From assembly GCA_014360825.1 (NCBI GenBank), contig JACIWT010000001.1, positions 186,001 to 250,000 on the forward strand: 64,000 bases of DNA, in the 5' to 3' direction. Made by a program: the position numbers and the translations under genes. The notes below the pieces were generated by a model. It was given only the letters and a program-made list of their open reading frames with translations, did no database searches and was not told the origin of the DNA. Shown piece after piece: positions 9,046-17,109 of the stretch. This DNA is from Chloroflexota bacterium. Its GTDB lineage: Bacteria; Chloroflexota; Anaerolineae; UBA2200; JACIWT01. How positions within the stretch are numbered: the stretch's first letter is position 1; each line of letters begins with the position of its first letter.

Positions 9046-9656
9046 TGATTGCCGATGATGAATCTATCATCCGCATGGACTTGCGGGAAATGCTCACCTC
9101 GATGGGCTATCTCGTTGTGGGCGAGGCAGTGGATGGCCAAAGCGCCGTCAATTTGGCCCGTGAATTGCGCCCGGACATCGTCATTATGGATATAAAGATG
9201 CCCGACCTAGACGGCATCGAAGCAGCGCGTATCCTGACGCAAGAGCGAATAGCGCCTGTTTTGTTGCTCACTGCCTACAGCCAGCGGGAATTGGTGGAAC
9301 GGGCCAAGGAAGCAGGCGTGGCCGGATACCTGGTCAAACCGTTTCGTGAAAACGAACTGGGGCCGGCTATCGAGGTGACATTGGCCCGGTTTGATGAATT
9401 TCGTGCTTTAGAAAGAGAGGTTGCGGATCTCAAGGAGGCCCTGGAGACACGCAAGGTGGTAGAGCGGGCTAAAGGTATTTTGATGGACACACAGGGCCTT
9501 ACGGAACAGGAGGCATTCCGCCGCATTCAGAAAATGAGCATGAACACGCGTCGGCCGATGAAGGAGATCGCCGAGGCCATCATCCTGGCCCGCAAGGTAG
9601 AGAGCGAAGAACCCTCAAACACGACCTTGCCGCGAGAGAAACCATCGCGCTCGTGA
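9027..9656 (+). CDS. pdtaR: PdtaR-like response regulator with ANTAR RNA-binding domain
   Basis: A 209-residue protein: a receiver domain (ADDE at the acidic pocket, phospho-acceptor Asp55 in VIMDIKMPD, Thr in LLLTAYS, Lys in YLVKPF), then a helical linker and an ANTAR domain (about 130-192; KVVERAKGILMDTQGLTEQEAF with MKEIAEAIILAR). ANTAR domains bind pairs of small RNA hairpins and block transcription terminators when phosphorylated. The start is TTG with AGGAGGAG nine bases before it, inside the 3' end of the kinase gene, so the pair is translationally coupled. Targets are not evident near the gene. Length agrees with PdtaR (about 205 residues). Confidence 0.9.
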   Translation: MERRRIVIADDESIIRMDLREMLTSMGYLVVGEAVDGQSAVNLARELRPDIVIMDIKMPDLDGIEAARILTQERIAPVLLLTAYSQRELVERAKEAGVAGYLVKPFRENELGPAIEVTLARFDEFRALEREVADLKEALETRKVVERAKGILMDTQGLTEQEAFRRIQKMSMNTRRPMKEIAEAIILARKVESEEPSNTTLPREKPSRS

Positions 9657-9807
9657 TAACGTTACCATCAACTTGGTTTTCCGAAGGGATACAACACCTA
9701 AAACAAAGGCCAGGTTGGATGGGGGCGAAAACGCAATAAGAGGGATCCTTTCGACAAAAGGAGCTGGAGACATAGCCGGTTCCTCTTTGATTCCCTGTTG
9801 TGGCTTC

Positions 9808-10845
9808 TTATCGCGTCTTCGTCACTTTACGTAAACCGCGCGGGTGATCGGGGTCGAAGCCCTTCGCCGATGTCAGATGTAGGGCAAAAAGTTGTCCGGG
9901 CACAATGCAGGTAATGGGAGAGAGCCACTCTGGCACGCTCACCGGCAAAGCAAATGGCGTTGTTGCCAGATCCAGGCATTCTTCGCCGTCAGAGATGTTA
10001 ATCAACTCAGCCCCCTGTTGGTGAAGTTGCCGAGCAAACTGCAAAACATCGTCATACAAACGACCACGAGGCGCTACGATAAAGACAGGGAAACCGTGCT
10101 CGACAATGGCGATGGGACCGTGCATAAAGTCAGCCGGGGAATACGGCTCGGCCATCACGTAAGTCAATTCCTTAATCTTTAGGGCGATCTCATACGCAGT
10201 GGCGTAATTATACCCTCGCCCGATGACCACGCAGGCGTTCATGTAGCGGTAACGTTGAGCGTGGCTGGCAATCGTCTCCTCGAGGGTCAGCGTCTTCTCA
10301 ACTGCTGCGGGCAGGCTCTCGAGTTCCTTGACGCGCTCCCGATCCCCCGCCAGCATCGAAGCGAAAAGCGCCAATGCTGTCAGTTGGGCAGTGTAGGTCT
10401 TGGTGGCAGCGATGCTGTGCTCTTCCCCGGCGCGGCAAAGGATGGTATAGTCCGCCACTTGGGTGATGGGTGAACCGGCGATGTTGGTCAACGCCAGTGA
10501 AGGCACTCCCTGGCGTCGAGCCTCGGCTAACACCGCAACGATATCGGGCGACTCACCCGATTGTGAAATCCCCATCACCAGTGCCCTTTCCATGCGGGGC
10601 GGCCGCTCATAGATGGTATAAAGTGAAGGGGCAGCCAGAGCCACTGGTAAGCTGTTCACAATAGCGAAGAGATATTTGCCGTAAGTGGCCGCGTTGTCGG
10701 AAGTCCCGCGGGCGGCGATGATGATGTACTGTATCCCGCGATTGCGCACCTCTGTAGCCACTCTCGCGACATTCTCGCTTTCCTCGGCAATGAATCTTGC
10801 CAAAACACCAGGCTGTTCGTGGATTTCATCTTGGAGATGTGACAT
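9808..10845 (-). CDS. nagB-II: SIS-domain glucosamine-6-phosphate deaminase (NagB-II type)
   Basis: A 345-residue protein with two SIS sugar-isomerase domains, like the C-terminal half of GlmS but lacking the glutaminase domain. Features: IIIAARGTSDNAATYGKYL, the phosphosugar loop GISQSGESPD, EEHSIAATKTYTAQL and the conserved Glu/Lys region AYEIALKIKELTYVMAEPYS. The family deaminates or isomerises glucosamine-6-phosphate to fructose-6-phosphate. It is the last gene of an operon with a GlcNAc-type PTS and nagA, which makes the deaminase role the most likely. An AgaS-like galactosamine role is an alternative. No classical NagB is seen here. Confidence 0.82.
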   Translation of the reverse strand: MSHLQDEIHEQPGVLARFIAEESENVARVATEVRNRGIQYIIIAARGTSDNAATYGKYLFAIVNSLPVALAAPSLYTIYERPPRMERALVMGISQSGESPDIVAVLAEARRQGVPSLALTNIAGSPITQVADYTILCRAGEEHSIAATKTYTAQLTALALFASMLAGDRERVKELESLPAAVEKTLTLEETIASHAQRYRYMNACVVIGRGYNYATAYEIALKIKELTYVMAEPYSPADFMHGPIAIVEHGFPVFIVAPRGRLYDDVLQFARQLHQQGAELINISDGEECLDLATTPFALPVSVPEWLSPITCIVPGQLFALHLTSAKGFDPDHPRGLRKVTKTR

Positions 10846-10855
10846 CTATTCTCCT

Positions 10856-11578
10856 CTACTCGAGGAGCGGTCGCAGGTACGCGCCGTCCAGCCAATTGCC
10901 CATAGCGGCGACGGTATCGAACAGGTAATCTGGCTTGCAGGCTATAACTTCATCGCGGAAGCGCGAATGCCACAGCGCCCCAGCAGTGCGCACCCCGGCT
11001 GCATGACCTGCCTCTATGTCCGCTGGCATGTCGCCCACATAGGCGGCTCGCTTGGCTTCTACACCTAGTTCCCGTAGCGCCAACCAGATGCCCTGGGGAT
11101 GAGGCTTGTTGAACTCTATGTCATCGCCAGTGATGACCACGGGAAAATATTTCTCCAATCCAGTAGCACGGATGGTGAACCAAGCACTGCGATGATTTTT
11201 GCCCGTGAAAAGTGCAAGCCGGTAGCCGTGGTGCAGTGCTTGGTCTAACAGACGGACTATCCCTTCATACACGCTGACGTACTGAGCGTGATGGCGTTCA
11301 TAATAGTCATAGTAAGCATGCTCGGCGACCGAATACCGTACGGGCCCTACAGCCGTGTGAAGGATGTCTTGTTCAGTGGGGCCGAACATAGTGACTACCT
11401 CTGCCTCACTGTGGCGACGCCCTGTTGCAACTTCACACGCGTGCTGGAGACTGGCAATGATCAGTGGAAAGGTATCCACCAGCGTACCATCGAGGTCGAA
11501 GATGAGGGCGTCCAAAGTTCGTGAAGCGGACTTATTGCCCTCATTCAGTCGTGGTGGAAGTGCCTTTCGAGCACTCAC
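10856..11578 (-). CDS. HAD-superfamily phosphatase (phosphoglycolate phosphatase-like)
   Basis: A 240-residue HAD hydrolase. Motif I is FDLDGTLVDT, motif II LFTGKN, motif III the Lys in NKPHPQ, motif IV YVGDMPADIEAG. The cap is the small alpha-helical type found in Gph/PpaX/beta-phosphoglucomutase relatives. The substrate is unknown. It lies inside the N-acetylglucosamine operon, so it may dephosphorylate a sugar phosphate. The GTG at 11578 overlaps the upstream gene by 38 nt; a TTG at 11515, just before DALIFDLDG, is an alternative start giving a more usual N-terminus. Confidence 0.8.
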   Translation of the reverse strand: MSARKALPPRLNEGNKSASRTLDALIFDLDGTLVDTFPLIIASLQHACEVATGRRHSEAEVVTMFGPTEQDILHTAVGPVRYSVAEHAYYDYYERHHAQYVSVYEGIVRLLDQALHHGYRLALFTGKNHRSAWFTIRATGLEKYFPVVITGDDIEFNKPHPQGIWLALRELGVEAKRAAYVGDMPADIEAGHAAGVRTAGALWHSRFRDEVIACKPDYLFDTVAAMGNWLDGAYLRPLLE

Positions 11579-12248
11579 TTTCCAACTCCTTCAGACGCTG
11601 TTCCACTTCAGGCCACAGGCGAATGATATCGACGAAACCATCGTAACGAAAATAGGGTATTCCTTCTCTTTCGCAGTACTTCGCTAGTATTTCCTTGCCT
11701 AGAACCGCGTCTGCCACGTCCGCGACGTACCGGTCATTGCGTCCATCGCCGATGAAAACGACGGCATACCCTCGCGCCTTGAAATCGAGGACGATGTCGC
11801 GCTTGCAGGTCGCGCACAGTCCACCACAGGTCTGGCAATTGGGGTTCGCATAGGGGAAATCAAAGATATAGCGGCCGTTCTCATAGCGCACATCCCCTGC
11901 GATGATGTCCAGGCCTTGGAGACCACTTTTGCGTAGAAGAATCTCAATGTACCAGCGAAGGCCCTCGCTGACGATGCAGAACTTGTAGCCTTTCTTCTTG
12001 AGCAGTGTGAGAAACTCTGGGAATGCTGGATCTAGGGACAAGGTGGCCACGAATGACCCAATTTCCTCTGGCCTGGCTTTGATCGTGGCAAAGGACCCCT
12101 CGTACTCCTGCTGCGTCGAGATCTCGCCGCGCAGCCACTGTTCGGTGTATTTTCTCTGCCCAGGGCCGCCAAATCGTTGGTAGATGGATTCAGTAACGTC
12201 TACAGTTGCGAGCGTACCATCGAAATCACTGAGGACAATAACTTTCAA
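11541..12248 (-). CDS. MtnX-like HAD-IB family phosphatase
   Basis: A 235-residue HAD-IB phosphatase starting VIVLSDFDGTLA (motif I D-F-D-G-T), with the motif II Ser in FCIVSEGL and motif IV FIGDGRNDRYVADVAD. Length and the DFDGT form match the MtnX-like group (2-hydroxy-3-keto-5-methylthiopentenyl-1-phosphate phosphatase superfamily). An unusual insert NCQTCGGLCATCKRD holds four cysteines in two C-x2-C pairs, probably a small zinc site. No other methionine-salvage gene is nearby, so the mtnX function is not supported by context. It lies between nagA and another HAD phosphatase. Confidence 0.75.
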   Translation of the reverse strand: MKVIVLSDFDGTLATVDVTESIYQRFGGPGQRKYTEQWLRGEISTQQEYEGSFATIKARPEEIGSFVATLSLDPAFPEFLTLLKKKGYKFCIVSEGLRWYIEILLRKSGLQGLDIIAGDVRYENGRYIFDFPYANPNCQTCGGLCATCKRDIVLDFKARGYAVVFIGDGRNDRYVADVADAVLGKEILAKYCEREGIPYFRYDGFVDIIRLWPEVEQRLKELESECSKGTSTTTE

Positions 12249-12252
12249 TTGC

Positions 12253-13428
12253 CTAGACTCCGCCCTCCCTTTGATAAACGAACTCCCCTCTCACCATCGT
12301 CCACACCGTCTCACCTGCCGCATCCAACACGGCGAGGTCGGCTTGCTTGCCCACGGCAATGCTGCCCAGCCGATCTGCCAAACCCAGCACTCGCGCTGGG
12401 TTCAGAGAGGCCATCTTTACCGCCTCACCGAAGGGCACATTCAGCCACGCTGCGACGTTGCACACTGCCTGGTTCATCGTTAGGACGCTGCCAGCAATGG
12501 TGCCATCGGAGAGCGTAGCCTTGCCCTGCCGAACCCGAACGGTCTGGCCGAACAGTGAATATTCGCCGTCGCCCAACCCCGCGGCGGCCATGGCATCTGT
12601 GACCAATATCACGCGGTCGGTGCCCAGGCAGCGCAGAAGCAGTTGCATCGCGCCGGGGTGGACGTGCACGCCATCGGGAATAAGTTCCGCTGTTACTCGC
12701 TCAGAGGTAAGTACCGCTCCCACGGTGCCGGGGTCGCGGTGCTGGAAGCCGCGCATCGCGTTGAAAGCATGCGTTACATGAGTGAAATCGCCTTGCAACG
12801 CCGCCTGCGCTACCTCAAAGGAGGCATTGGTATGGCCTAGTGCCACCACAACCCCTGCTGCGTGTAGCCGTTGTGCGACCAGGTCGCTACCTGTCAGATC
12901 GGGGGCAATCGTGATCACCTTAAGTTGTCCGTGACATGCGGCTAAGTACTCTTCGGCTTCCTCGACGTCTGGAGGGCGCAGCCAATCGGGAGAGAAAGCG
13001 CCTTTGCGCTGGGGGTTGAGGAAGGGCCCTTCCATGTGCACCCCTAGGACTCGCGCGCCGGACGTGCCGCGCACTGCTGCTGCGCCTACGATGTCGCCAA
13101 GGGCAGCCAATTCTTCATGGGTGGGCGCGGCGATGGACAGGAGAAACCCCGTGGTTGCTCCACGAGGCAACCAGCGGGCATAACTTTCTAGTTCGGTGAG
13201 AAATGTATCGCGGCGGGCAAAACAGTAACCACCACCGCCGTTGACATGGATGTCAATCAACCCGGGTATCAGGCGTTCACCTTCCGCCAGGCGAATGATC
13301 TCTGCCCCGAAGGGGACAGTTATATCCACTGCCAGGCCCACCGCACGGATGTGTCCCTCAGCCACGATCACCGCGCCATCGAGGAGATGCTCGGTGGCAG
13401 TATAGATTTCACCGCGAATATACTTCAC
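12253..13428 (-). CDS. nagA: N-acetylglucosamine-6-phosphate deacetylase NagA
   Basis: A 391-residue amidohydrolase. Visible motifs: LIPGLIDIHVNGGGGYCF, the metal Glu in HMEGPFLNP, GHTNASFEVA, the His pair in THVTHAFNAM, IPDGVHVHP and the catalytic Asp in VTDAMAAAGL. These match NagA, which converts GlcNAc-6-phosphate to glucosamine-6-phosphate and acetate. It fits between PTS uptake and the downstream deaminase. The GTG at 13428 is favoured because GAGGGGG lies six bases before it; an in-frame GTG at 13443 overlaps that ribosome site. Four nucleotides separate it from the MtnX-like gene, so both are on one transcript. Confidence 0.95.
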   Translation of the reverse strand: MKYIRGEIYTATEHLLDGAVIVAEGHIRAVGLAVDITVPFGAEIIRLAEGERLIPGLIDIHVNGGGGYCFARRDTFLTELESYARWLPRGATTGFLLSIAAPTHEELAALGDIVGAAAVRGTSGARVLGVHMEGPFLNPQRKGAFSPDWLRPPDVEEAEEYLAACHGQLKVITIAPDLTGSDLVAQRLHAAGVVVALGHTNASFEVAQAALQGDFTHVTHAFNAMRGFQHRDPGTVGAVLTSERVTAELIPDGVHVHPGAMQLLLRCLGTDRVILVTDAMAAAGLGDGEYSLFGQTVRVRQGKATLSDGTIAGSVLTMNQAVCNVAAWLNVPFGEAVKMASLNPARVLGLADRLGSIAVGKQADLAVLDAAGETVWTMVRGEFVYQREGGV

Positions 13429-13450
13429 AGTCAACCCCCTCACTTGGAAC

Positions 13451-13876
13451 CTAAGCCCTTCTTAGTGTGAGCAACGTATCTATACCGGCCCTTACCCGTT
13501 TCGCTTTGGTCTTCACTAATTGCCAACCCTCTGGTATATTGCTCACCACGACCGGCGAAGCCAACGCATGACCGCGTTCTTTGATCAACCCAATGTCGAA
13601 GCGCAGCAGTTGTTGGCCTGCCTTAACTGGGGTGCCCGCCTCGACCAGTTTCGTAAACCCCTCACCTCTCAGCCGAACCGTCTCCAGACCAGCGTGCACA
13701 ATGATTTCCGTGCCCTCTGGTCCAGTCATGGCGAGGGCGTGGCCCCCGCCTACGATGACTGCTACCACCCCATCGATGGGCGCGACGGCCACGCCCTCCG
13801 TTGGTACAACCGCCAAGCCATCTCCAACCATCTTTTGTGAAAAAACTGGATCAGGCACCTCTTCGATAGGTATCAC
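13451..13876 (-). CDS. PTS glucose-family EIIA component, 5' end apparently frameshifted
   Basis: Encodes a Crr-like EIIA domain with the phospho-acceptor His in EIIVHAGLETVRL. The formal GTG start at 13876 gives 141 residues but begins inside conserved homology. In the same frame upstream to about 13918 the codons read STKYRLLSPFTGQV, the usual EIIA beginning, yet no ATG/GTG/TTG exists there. The ATG at 13920, which overlaps the EIIB stop as ATGA, is in another frame and stops after 15 codons at a GTGA overlapping this GTG. One missing base just after the ATG explains this. Expression may still occur from the GTG as a shortened protein. Confidence 0.8.
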   Translation of the reverse strand: MIPIEEVPDPVFSQKMVGDGLAVVPTEGVAVAPIDGVVAVIVGGGHALAMTGPEGTEIIVHAGLETVRLRGEGFTKLVEAGTPVKAGQQLLRFDIGLIKERGHALASPVVVSNIPEGWQLVKTKAKRVRAGIDTLLTLRRA

Positions 13877-13916
13877 TTGACCAGTGAATGGCGATAACAG
13901 GCGATATTTCGTGCTC

Positions 13917-14162
13917 TCATCCCTCTTTCATGATCTTGCTGATCTCAGTGGCGATGATTTCTGCATAGGTGCCCACTACTACTTGAATGCCGGTGCCCAT
14001 CTTGAGAATGCCACCTATGGCGCCTGCCGCTTTCAATTTGCGCTCATCCACCAGTGAGGGGTCTTTAACCGTCGCACGAATTCGAGTGATGCAACCATCG
14101 ATGTAAGTAATATTGTCTTTGCCCCCTAAGGCTTCGAGGATCTTCAGTGCTTTCTCTCGCAT
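13917..14162 (-). CDS. PTS glucose/N-acetylglucosamine EIIB component
   Basis: An 81-residue EIIB domain starting MREKALKILEALGGKDNI. The phosphocysteine is in YIDGCITRIRATV, and KAAGAIGGILKMG is the usual second signature. EIIB takes phosphate from EIIA and passes it to the incoming sugar at EIIC. Here the three domains are separate genes, whereas they are often fused (NagE, PtsG). The ATG at 14162 is chosen because family homology begins there; an in-frame start 27 codons upstream adds an unrelated tail. Its stop codon overlaps an ATG as ATGA, the junction where the EIIA frame is broken. Confidence 0.9.
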   Translation of the reverse strand: MREKALKILEALGGKDNITYIDGCITRIRATVKDPSLVDERKLKAAGAIGGILKMGTGIQVVVGTYAEIIATEISKIMKEG

Positions 14163-14301
14163 GTCTGTTTCATCCTTCCTACGCACAGTGAAGGGGGTGG
14201 TCGGGCTCGTCAGGCCAGACTGACCCCCCTCACCCGTTATCAAGACCTAAGCGATGTGCTGGCTGTGGTTTGAACAGCCCGAGGCATCACTGGATCAGGG
14301 T

Positions 14302-15426
14302 TTACACCTCACCCGCTTCTACCTTCTCGCGGCCGGGGGTAGGCAGGTCCATTCTCTCGATGATGTTGACGAACAGGAAGTAATAGACCACGCCGAACAC
14401 CAGGCCCACGGGGATGACGAGAATGGGATTGACCGAGATGCCCCAGTTCAGAAGGTAGTCAATGACGCCCGCGGAGAAAGTGAAGCCGCAATGGATGTTG
14501 AGCAGGTTGCAAATGGCCAGCGATAGGCCGGAGAGAGTAGCGTGCAGAACGTAGAGCACGGGCGCTACGAACATGAAGGAGAATTCGACTGGTTCCGTGA
14601 TGCCGGTGACAAAACTGGTGAGAGCTGCGCTCCATAGAACACCAGCGGCTACCTTGCGGCCCTCGCCCTTGGCGGTTTTCCACATAGCCAGGCAGGCGGC
14701 CGGTAAGGCGAACATCATGATCGGGAACCAGCCGGTCATGAACAGGCCCGCGCTTCTATCTCCGGCGAAGAAGCGGTTGAGGTCGCCGAAGATCTCCTTG
14801 CCGCTGGCATCATAGAATGGTGTGGGCCCGGGTAACTGGAACCAGATCAGGCTATTGCCGACGTGGTGCAGACCGAATGGGATCAGCAGGCGATTCTGCA
14901 AACCGAAGACAAAACCACCGGCAATAGGCTGTCCATTTGACCAGCGGCCGATGACGGCGATGACGTTCTGAATTGGCGGCCAGATCACGCCGAAGACCAG
15001 GCCTAGGACCACGGCGGCAAAGGCAGTGATGATAGGAACGAAGCGCCTGCCACCGAAGAAGGCCAGGAACTCCGGCAGCACTTGGGTGTGGTAGCGGTTA
15101 TAAAGGAAAGCACCCAGCAAACCCATGATGATGCCGGCGAGCACACCCATATTAATAGTAGGGTTGATGTCGGTGGCCACCTTGGTCATCACCCAGTAGC
15201 CGACTGCGCCGGCCAAACCTGCCACACCAGCGCCCTCGGAAAAGCCGATGGCCACGCCGATGGCGAATAGCAATGGCAGGTTGCCAAATATGGCCCCACC
15301 CGCATCCGCCAGCCAGGGAATGTTCAGAAGGTCCGGCTGACCGAAGCGGAGCAGGATACCGGCTGCGGGGAGCACAGCGATGGGAAGCATCAAAGAGCGA
15401 CCAATTTTCTGAAGAGTAGCAAACAT
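14302..15426 (-). CDS. nagE: PTS N-acetylglucosamine/glucose EIIC permease
   Basis: A 374-residue polytopic membrane protein of the glucose-GlcNAc EIIC family: MLPIAVLPAAGILLRFG at the start, HHVGNSLIWFQLPG in the central loop, and the GITEPVEFSFMF signature, which contains the sugar-contacting Glu. About ten hydrophobic segments are apparent. The N-terminus follows a strong AAAGGAGGGG. nagA and a deaminase downstream make GlcNAc the likely substrate. EI and HPr genes are not in the window, so general PTS proteins must come from elsewhere. No clear promoter was found in the 120 nt upstream. Confidence 0.9.
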   Translation of the reverse strand: MFATLQKIGRSLMLPIAVLPAAGILLRFGQPDLLNIPWLADAGGAIFGNLPLLFAIGVAIGFSEGAGVAGLAGAVGYWVMTKVATDINPTINMGVLAGIIMGLLGAFLYNRYHTQVLPEFLAFFGGRRFVPIITAFAAVVLGLVFGVIWPPIQNVIAVIGRWSNGQPIAGGFVFGLQNRLLIPFGLHHVGNSLIWFQLPGPTPFYDASGKEIFGDLNRFFAGDRSAGLFMTGWFPIMMFALPAACLAMWKTAKGEGRKVAAGVLWSAALTSFVTGITEPVEFSFMFVAPVLYVLHATLSGLSLAICNLLNIHCGFTFSAGVIDYLLNWGISVNPILVIPVGLVFGVVYYFLFVNIIERMDLPTPGREKVEAGEV

Positions 15427-15547
15427 TTTTCCCCTCCTTTAGGAGAAATCTTTCGAGATAAATAGGTCCTTTGAATGATATTACGTATTAACGACGCGCA
15501 TCACCTCCTTCAAGCTTGGTTTCACATCATTCCTGGCTTGAGATATC

Positions 15548-16813
15548 TTACGCGCCTATTCGGCGCTGTAGTCTGCCGAAGACAGAGCGGACAGACGCCA
15601 GGCCGAGTTCACCCAGAAACTCATCCCGGGGGTTCTCGATCTTCATGATAAAAGGCAGGTTGTCAAGAAGTTCACGAGTGCTGAGCGAGGTTCCTTTGAG
15701 CCGTACCACCCGGCCGAAGCCACGATAGCGTGAGACATGCGCACTATTGCCGAGCAGGACGAGAGCACTCGTGTCGGTTTGGCCGATTAGTTCCTCATCC
15801 ACTCTACCGATCACCAAGGTAGTCTCGCGAGCGCCCTTAAGGGCAACGTTGCTTTGTTCGAGGATATAGAACAGTTCGCGCAAGGCGCCGGCCGTACCCG
15901 TGGGGTAGTAAGGTTCGCCTTTTACAACCCGCACGTGAGGTGGAAGTTTCACATTGCCGAGATCCACATCAGGCCGATCAATGATCGCCCCTGCCTCCAT
16001 CAGTTCCGTTAGGGAAAGATCGCCAATGATTTCAATTGAGGCTGGGTCTATGGATCCGTAGCCTCGCTCAGCGGCCAAACGCAGGTACTCTACCTCGCCG
16101 GGGTTCAAGCCAAACGCCTGGGCACACACTACATCCACAGCGAGCGGATCGGTGCCGATAATCAGCGCGCCTACGGGCCGCGGCCGACAGGTGAGGGAAC
16201 TGCCGCCTTCACCGACGTGGATGGCGTCCACAATGATCAGGTCGGGATGGGGTAGTTCGAGCAAGTCCACCAATTTATCGGCTAGTTTGTAGTGTTGGAA
16301 GCCCATTTCTTCACTTTGTAACAGGCCCAGATTGAGTTTGACGGCGGCAGTGAAGCCGGTATAAACACTGGTTTTAAGTTTCGGCAGTGCGACACGGAAA
16401 TCAGCGGTGACAAATTCACGGGGCAGCCTAATCTCTGTATGGATAACGCCTCGTGAGAAGGAGATGGGTTGGGTAACTGCTTCGTCAATTGGTAGCAGGC
16501 GGAAACCCTCTTTCTTCGCCAGTTCTGTGTAGCCCGCTTTGCTGAACGACAAATTGGTAGGAAAACCGATGAGGCCGTGTTCACCGAGGATGATCTCATT
16601 ATCATGGAGGAGGCGGGCGACGGCACGCAGCACTTCGGGGTGGGTGTAGGCAGAGGGAGCGTATTTGGGATGAGCCCAAACACAGTTCGGCTTGAGAAAC
16701 ACTCGTTGCCTTTGTGGCCAGGTAATTCCAAGCGCCTTCGCTGCAGTGCGGACGCATTCTTGGATTATCTCCGCTTTGTAATCCGGGCAACGAGCCAAAT
16801 AAACGGTGCTCAT
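15548..16813 (-). CDS. DUF362 domain protein
   Basis: A 421-residue protein with the DUF362 core: FLKPNCVWAH, the LPKLKTSVYTGFTAAVKLNLG stretch, IIVDAIHVGEG, GTDPLAVDVVCAQAFGL. DUF362 proteins are widespread in anaerobes; some carry ferredoxin-type clusters, but no C-x2-C-x2-C motif is present here. Molecular function is not known. The ATG at 16813 is chosen because AAGGGGACCA precedes it and because a strong promoter with its predicted start site near 16865 excludes longer versions. The C-terminal 130 residues are not clearly part of the domain. Confidence 0.8.
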   Translation of the reverse strand: MSTVYLARCPDYKAEIIQECVRTAAKALGITWPQRQRVFLKPNCVWAHPKYAPSAYTHPEVLRAVARLLHDNEIILGEHGLIGFPTNLSFSKAGYTELAKKEGFRLLPIDEAVTQPISFSRGVIHTEIRLPREFVTADFRVALPKLKTSVYTGFTAAVKLNLGLLQSEEMGFQHYKLADKLVDLLELPHPDLIIVDAIHVGEGGSSLTCRPRPVGALIIGTDPLAVDVVCAQAFGLNPGEVEYLRLAAERGYGSIDPASIEIIGDLSLTELMEAGAIIDRPDVDLGNVKLPPHVRVVKGEPYYPTGTAGALRELFYILEQSNVALKGARETTLVIGRVDEELIGQTDTSALVLLGNSAHVSRYRGFGRVVRLKGTSLSTRELLDNLPFIMKIENPRDEFLGELGLASVRSVFGRLQRRIGA

Positions 16814-16871
16814 TGGTCCCCTTCCGCTCAGCCTGTGAAACAAACTCACAAACAGACCGAAATCTATATAC

Positions 16872-16900
16872 AGTTTATCACAAAAAGGCGCCTTTGTCAA
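16872..16900 (-). promoter_or_regulatory. Strong promoter of the DUF362 gene with a 12-bp palindrome
   Basis: On the minus strand TTGACA (16895-16900), a 17-nt spacer and TAAACT (16872-16877). A perfect palindrome AAAGGCGCCTTT (16884-16895 on plus) covers the spacer and the edge of the -35 box, a position where a bound protein would block RNA polymerase. The leader is about 50 nt. Confidence 0.65.
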
Positions 16901-17049
16901 CGAGCCGCTGCGATTTGCGATTGTCACATGCTTTGCGTTTGTCAATGGTTTCTCTGACTCGGTTGGGAGACACAGGTCGTTTGAAAACGGCGTTTATATC
17001 TTGTGGCCATAAGGAGAGCCGTTATACCTTGTTCCTTCGTCTACGTTAT

Positions 17050-17078
17050 TTGACAAATCGAACATTTGTTCGTATAAT
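17050..17078 (+). promoter_or_regulatory. Consensus sigma-70 promoter with embedded LexA (SOS) box
   Basis: Perfect TTGACA (17050-17055), exactly 17 nt, perfect TATAAT (17073-17078). The spacer holds CGAACATTTGTTCG (17059-17072), a 6-bp inverted repeat with a 2-bp centre. It matches the CGAAC-N4-GTTCG box recognised by Gram-positive-type LexA. LexA bound here would shut the promoter completely. Confidence 0.82.
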
Positions 17079-17109
17079 GAGCTGGCGATAGGTCATATTT
17101 GGAGATCCG

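Noticed and set aside
9657-9807. Hairpin TCCTTT/AAAGGA near 9743-9765 as a terminator between convergent pdtaR and the NagB-II gene
   Set aside because: The stem is 6 bp, AT-rich, and no T-run follows on either strand. The 150-nt gap otherwise shows nothing definite.
15481-15511. A perfect anti-16S match AAGGAGGTGA followed by ATG and six codons, upstream of the EIIC gene (minus strand)
   Set aside because: Only two bases separate GGAGG from the ATG, too close for normal initiation, and the peptide is six residues. It may be a remnant, but no function can be argued.
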